A DNA stretch of 64,000 nucleotides from an uncultured Dehalococcoidia bacterium. GTDB taxonomy: Bacteria > Chloroflexota > Dehalococcoidia > Lucifugimonadales > Lucifugimonadaceae. Both the position numbers and the translations under genes were made by a program. Location of the stretch: positions 2,025,545-2,089,544 of the forward strand of contig OY282385.1 in the NCBI GenBank assembly GCA_958295935.1, read 5' to 3'. The notes under the pieces are model-generated. The model saw nothing but the letters and a program-made list of their open reading frames with translations. It did not search any database and was not told the origin of the DNA. Positions 61,699 through 64,000 of the stretch are shown here, piece after piece (position 1 is the first letter of the stretch; each line of letters begins with the position of its first letter).

Positions 61699-62808
61699 TC
61701 ATTCCAAGCCTCTCAACTCCCCGCCGTGGGTCACGCACATGGCGGCGATCACTTCATCTCCAAAATCCAGATTGAGCGACCCCTCACGGTCTATGATCAG
61801 CTCAAGCAGAGACAACACGTTGCGAGAGTACAGCGTACTCGCGTGCCACGCCATTGAACTCGGCACGTTCAGGGGACCGTGTACCGAAACGCCCCCGCGC
61901 TCCACAACCTCGCCCGGACTCGTCACCTCCACGTTACCACCCGACTCCGCCGCAAGATCCACTATCACGCTGCCCGGACGCATCGCATCCACCATGTCCG
62001 CCGTCACGATGCGAGGCGCAGGCCGACCAGGAACCGCCGCCGTAGTGATAAGCGCATCAGACGCCGAAACGTGGCCCTTCAAAAACTCACGCTGACGTTC
62101 GCGCTCCTCTTCCGACTGCTCACGCGCATACCCCCCCGCCGTCTCCGCATCCTCCTGCGCAGGCGCCTCGATGAACTCCGCACCCAAACTCTCCACCTGC
62201 TCGCGAGCCGCAGCGCGAACATCGTACGCATTCACCACCGAACCCAGCCGCCGCGCCGTTGCGATGGCCTGCAAGCCGGCCACCCCCGCGCCCAGCACCA
62301 GCACCTTGGCAGGAGGAATCGTCCCCGCCGCGGTCATCATCATAGGAAAATACTTGCCAAGAGAAGAGGCCGCGATCAGAACCGCCTTGTAGCCCGCGAT
62401 AGAAGCCTGCGATGAGAGAACGTCCATCCGCTGAGCGCGAGCAATGCGAGGAACCAGCTCCATGCTCAGCGCAGACACCTTGCGCCCCGCAAGGGACTTT
62501 ACGACTCCCGGATCGCTCCGAGCCTGCAGCAACGCGATTACGACGGTATCTTCCCGCAAAGCCGAGACCACGGCCTCCGAAGGCTTCTGCACCCCCGCAA
62601 CTATCGCGGCCTGCGCCGAGATTGCAACTCCATCGACGACGCTGCCGCCCGCCGATTCGTACGCAGCGTCCGTAAAATTCGCTCCATCGCCCGCGCCGGA
62701 CTCGATCAACACCTCGTGACCCGCTCGAACCAAGCGCTCCACGCTCTCCGGTACGAGGGCCACGCGCCGCTCACCAAGCGCCGTCTCTCTCAATATGCCA
62801 ATCTTCAA
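61699..62808 (-). CDS. pntAA: NAD(P) transhydrogenase alpha subunit 1
   Basis: The 369-residue soluble subunit has the alanine-dehydrogenase/PNT N-terminal domain (RRVALVPESVERLVRAGHEVLIESGAG) and the NAD-binding KVLVLGAGVAGLQAIATARRLG. It binds NADH for hydride transfer. Separate alpha-1, alpha-2 and beta genes are the three-subunit form. Confidence 0.95.
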   Translation of the reverse strand: MKIGILRETALGERRVALVPESVERLVRAGHEVLIESGAGDGANFTDAAYESAGGSVVDGVAISAQAAIVAGVQKPSEAVVSALREDTVVIALLQARSDPGVVKSLAGRKVSALSMELVPRIARAQRMDVLSSQASIAGYKAVLIAASSLGKYFPMMMTAAGTIPPAKVLVLGAGVAGLQAIATARRLGSVVNAYDVRAAAREQVESLGAEFIEAPAQEDAETAGGYAREQSEEERERQREFLKGHVSASDALITTAAVPGRPAPRIVTADMVDAMRPGSVIVDLAAESGGNVEVTSPGEVVERGGVSVHGPLNVPSSMAWHASTLYSRNVLSLLELIIDREGSLNLDFGDEVIAAMCVTHGGELRGLE

Positions 62809-63011
62809 GAAGCGCGTCCAGTCAACCTATTCGCCGATCGATCATGAGAATGATAGCCCCTGCCCGCGATACGTGCATCAAGGATTCGTAACAGGTAGCG
62901 CTTCGTGGAAGAGCAGGCCCCGCCCCGGAACTACTGCCGCGTCGAACCTTGAAACAGCCTCCCTCAGGTATGATGAGCGCCTGACTGAAGTGTGAAAAAC
63001 GGGGAGGAAAC

Positions 63012-63332
63012 ATGTACCTCATTCGGCGCGTATGGAAAGTGAAGCCGGGCACACCGCGCAAGGCCGCCGAGCTGCTCGCAAAGATCGCAGCGGCCTATCA
63101 GGAAGCCGGCCAGAGGGAAGAGGCCCGCATCTACTTCAACGGGGGCACCTGCCCAGGAGAGATAGATCGCGTCTACATGGAATGGACCGCGCCAAGCCTC
63201 GAATCGCCCTACAGAGCGGAAAACCGGATCCCCGACGCCGTGAGGAAGTGGGGGCGGCAGGTGAGGGAATTGGCCGAGGAAAGCCGCATCGAGTTCTACG
63301 AGCTCCTCACACCCGAAAAATACGAGGAATGA
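63012..63332 (+). CDS. Small conserved protein, dimeric alpha/beta-barrel-like
   Basis: A 106-residue protein starting MYLIRRVWKVKPGTPRKAAELLAKIAAAYQ, with a GGTCPG segment and a helix-rich end. The opening strand-helix pattern resembles NIPSNAP/dimeric alpha-beta barrel proteins, but no catalytic residue is seen. An AGGAGG-like site (GGGGAGGAAAC) precedes the ATG by 4-5 bases. It stands between convergent or divergent housekeeping genes. Confidence 0.6.
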   Translation: MYLIRRVWKVKPGTPRKAAELLAKIAAAYQEAGQREEARIYFNGGTCPGEIDRVYMEWTAPSLESPYRAENRIPDAVRKWGRQVRELAEESRIEFYELLTPEKYEE

Positions 63333-63351
63333 TCAACCGCGCATACGCGCC

Positions 63352-63552
63352 CTAACCGCCCCGCGGCGCAGGCTCGTCGCTATGGCGCTCCCGACGCTCC
63401 CGGCTGATCTCCACCAGCTTCTCCTCCACAGCCTCCACAGCCTCGTCGTCCGGCGCATCCGAAAGAGGCGCAGAGTAGGCCCGATCCAGCCACTCCGACA
63501 GACTCTCGTGCGCCGCCCGCAGCTCCTGCGCGCTCATGATCGCCGGATCCAT
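63352..63552 (-). CDS. Small acidic protein downstream of 6PGDH
   Basis: A 66-residue acidic helical protein (AQELRAAHESLSEWLDRAY, EAVEAVEEKLVEISRERRE) starts at an ATG 33 bases after the dehydrogenase stop; the longer frame upstream is antisense to that gene's coding sequence. No family recognised. Whether it is expressed is uncertain. Confidence 0.4.
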   Translation of the reverse strand: MDPAIMSAQELRAAHESLSEWLDRAYSAPLSDAPDDEAVEAVEEKLVEISRERRERHSDEPAPRGG

Positions 63553-63584
63553 GGCCGACAGATCTGGCGGATCGCTCAACTTCC

Positions 63585-64000
63585 TCAAGGCCCTTTGCCG
63601 CTCCCGTCCGCCAGCCTCACCGAATGCCCCCCGAACTGGTTCCTCAGAGCCGACAAGATGCGACCGCTCAGAGGGTTCTCCTGACGAGACCGGAACCTGG
63701 CCTGTAGCGCCGCAGTGATCGCAGGCGCAGGAACCCCCAACTCCACGGACGCATCCACGGTCCACCGACCCCCGCCCGAGTCCTCAACGTAACCGCTCAA
63801 CGACGAAAGCTCCCCGTCGTCCGACAGCGCCGAGGCGCAAAGATCCAGCAGCCAGGAACGAATCACGCTGCCGCTCCGCCAGTTCTCCGCAATCAAGCCC
63901 AGATCCAGACCGAACTCCTCCTTGGCAGACAACAACTCGAAACCCTCCGCATAAGCCTGCATCAACCCGTACTCGATCCCGTTGTGCACCATCTTGACGA
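63585..64000 (-). CDS. gnd: 6-phosphogluconate dehydrogenase, C-terminal part, runs off the window
   Basis: The frame is open to the last base, which encodes [20 protein letters not shown]; the Lys and the His-Asn are active-site residues of decarboxylating 6-phosphogluconate dehydrogenases. The rest is the all-helical C-terminal domain ending [14 protein letters not shown]. It oxidises 6-phosphogluconate to ribulose-5-phosphate and CO2. About 140 residues are visible. Confidence 0.9.
   Translation of the reverse strand, partial: VKMVHNGIEYGLMQAYAEGFELLSAKEEFGLDLGLIAENWRSGSVIRSWLLDLCASALSDDGELSSLSGYVEDSGGGRWTVDASVELGVPAPAITAALQARFRSRQENPLSGRILSALRNQFGGHSVRLADGSGKGP

Noticed and set aside
1-64000. 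tRNA or rRNA genes
   Set aside because: No clear tRNA arms or rRNA segments were seen when reading for the usual T-loop sequence; a tRNA scan would be needed to be certain.

Overview
The window looks like a genome fragment of an uncultured, high-GC bacterium, most plausibly a Chloroflexota member of the Dehalococcoidia/SAR202 type. This is inferred from the gene mix: an enolase-superfamily dehydratase, a three-subunit Pnt transhydrogenase, DUF5678 and DUF1015 proteins, secreted LRR/cadherin-like and W-Q-R-A-D-type repeat proteins, and scattered copies of a GCGATTCGCGAATCGC palindrome. No rRNA or tRNA gene was seen.

Region 1 (1-17.5 kb) is surface and polysaccharide biology, mostly on the minus strand. 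It starts with a truncated secreted metalloprotease and a broken LRR lipoprotein. Then come a tandemly duplicated membrane-protein gene with remnants of a sugar-nucleotide epimerase, two GT4 glycosyltransferases, a DegT-type sugar aminotransferase, a Gfo/Idh/MocA dehydrogenase, a Wzy-like O-antigen ligase/polymerase carrying seven repeat domains, a VanZ-Wzx flippase fusion and a UDP-glucose/GDP-mannose dehydrogenase. Several of these genes are split by frameshifts, and methyltransferase and formyltransferase remnants are visible. A Phd/PIN toxin-antitoxin pair sits among them.

Region 2 (17.9-32.8 kb) is a defence island. A nucleoside-deoxyribosyltransferase/TIR-like candidate effector precedes a tightly overlapping eight-gene plus-strand operon (20,154-31,836). 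The operon encodes a GHKL ATPase, an unknown protein, a PAPS-reductase/DndC-like PP-loop protein with an extra N-terminal domain, a protein combining an RNA-polymerase alpha-CTD-like domain, a sigma region-4 helix and HARE-like winged helices, a PLD-nuclease/SF2-helicase fusion, a small protein, a DndD-like SMC ATPase and another small protein. The parts suggest sulfur-based DNA modification plus restriction, but the set matches no system I can name. A half-HsdS fused to a winged helix follows on the other strand.

Region 3 (33-64 kb) is mainly housekeeping: DUF1015, aminotransferase V, tyrS, ribF, DAHP synthase, chorismate mutase, trpA, CPBP protease, metallo-beta-lactamase fold enzyme, ftsH, an enolase-superfamily enzyme, SDR, a YedY-like molybdoenzyme with a flavin reductase, two esterase paralogues, an MFS exporter, LprG-like lipoprotein, an ECF sigma/anti-sigma pair, a SirB1-like protein, a TPP riboswitch with a thiamin-precursor ABC transporter, pntAAB, and 6-phosphogluconate dehydrogenase running off the end.

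The two strongest discoveries are the eight-gene island and the gene at 34,698-36,758. The latter reads as one lipoprotein with three peroxiredoxin-like domains, each carrying an in-frame TGA exactly where the catalytic cysteine belongs (U-G-x-C). Each TGA is followed, at the same distance, by the same 17-nt hairpin, which is what a triple-selenocysteine protein with bacterial SECIS elements would look like.
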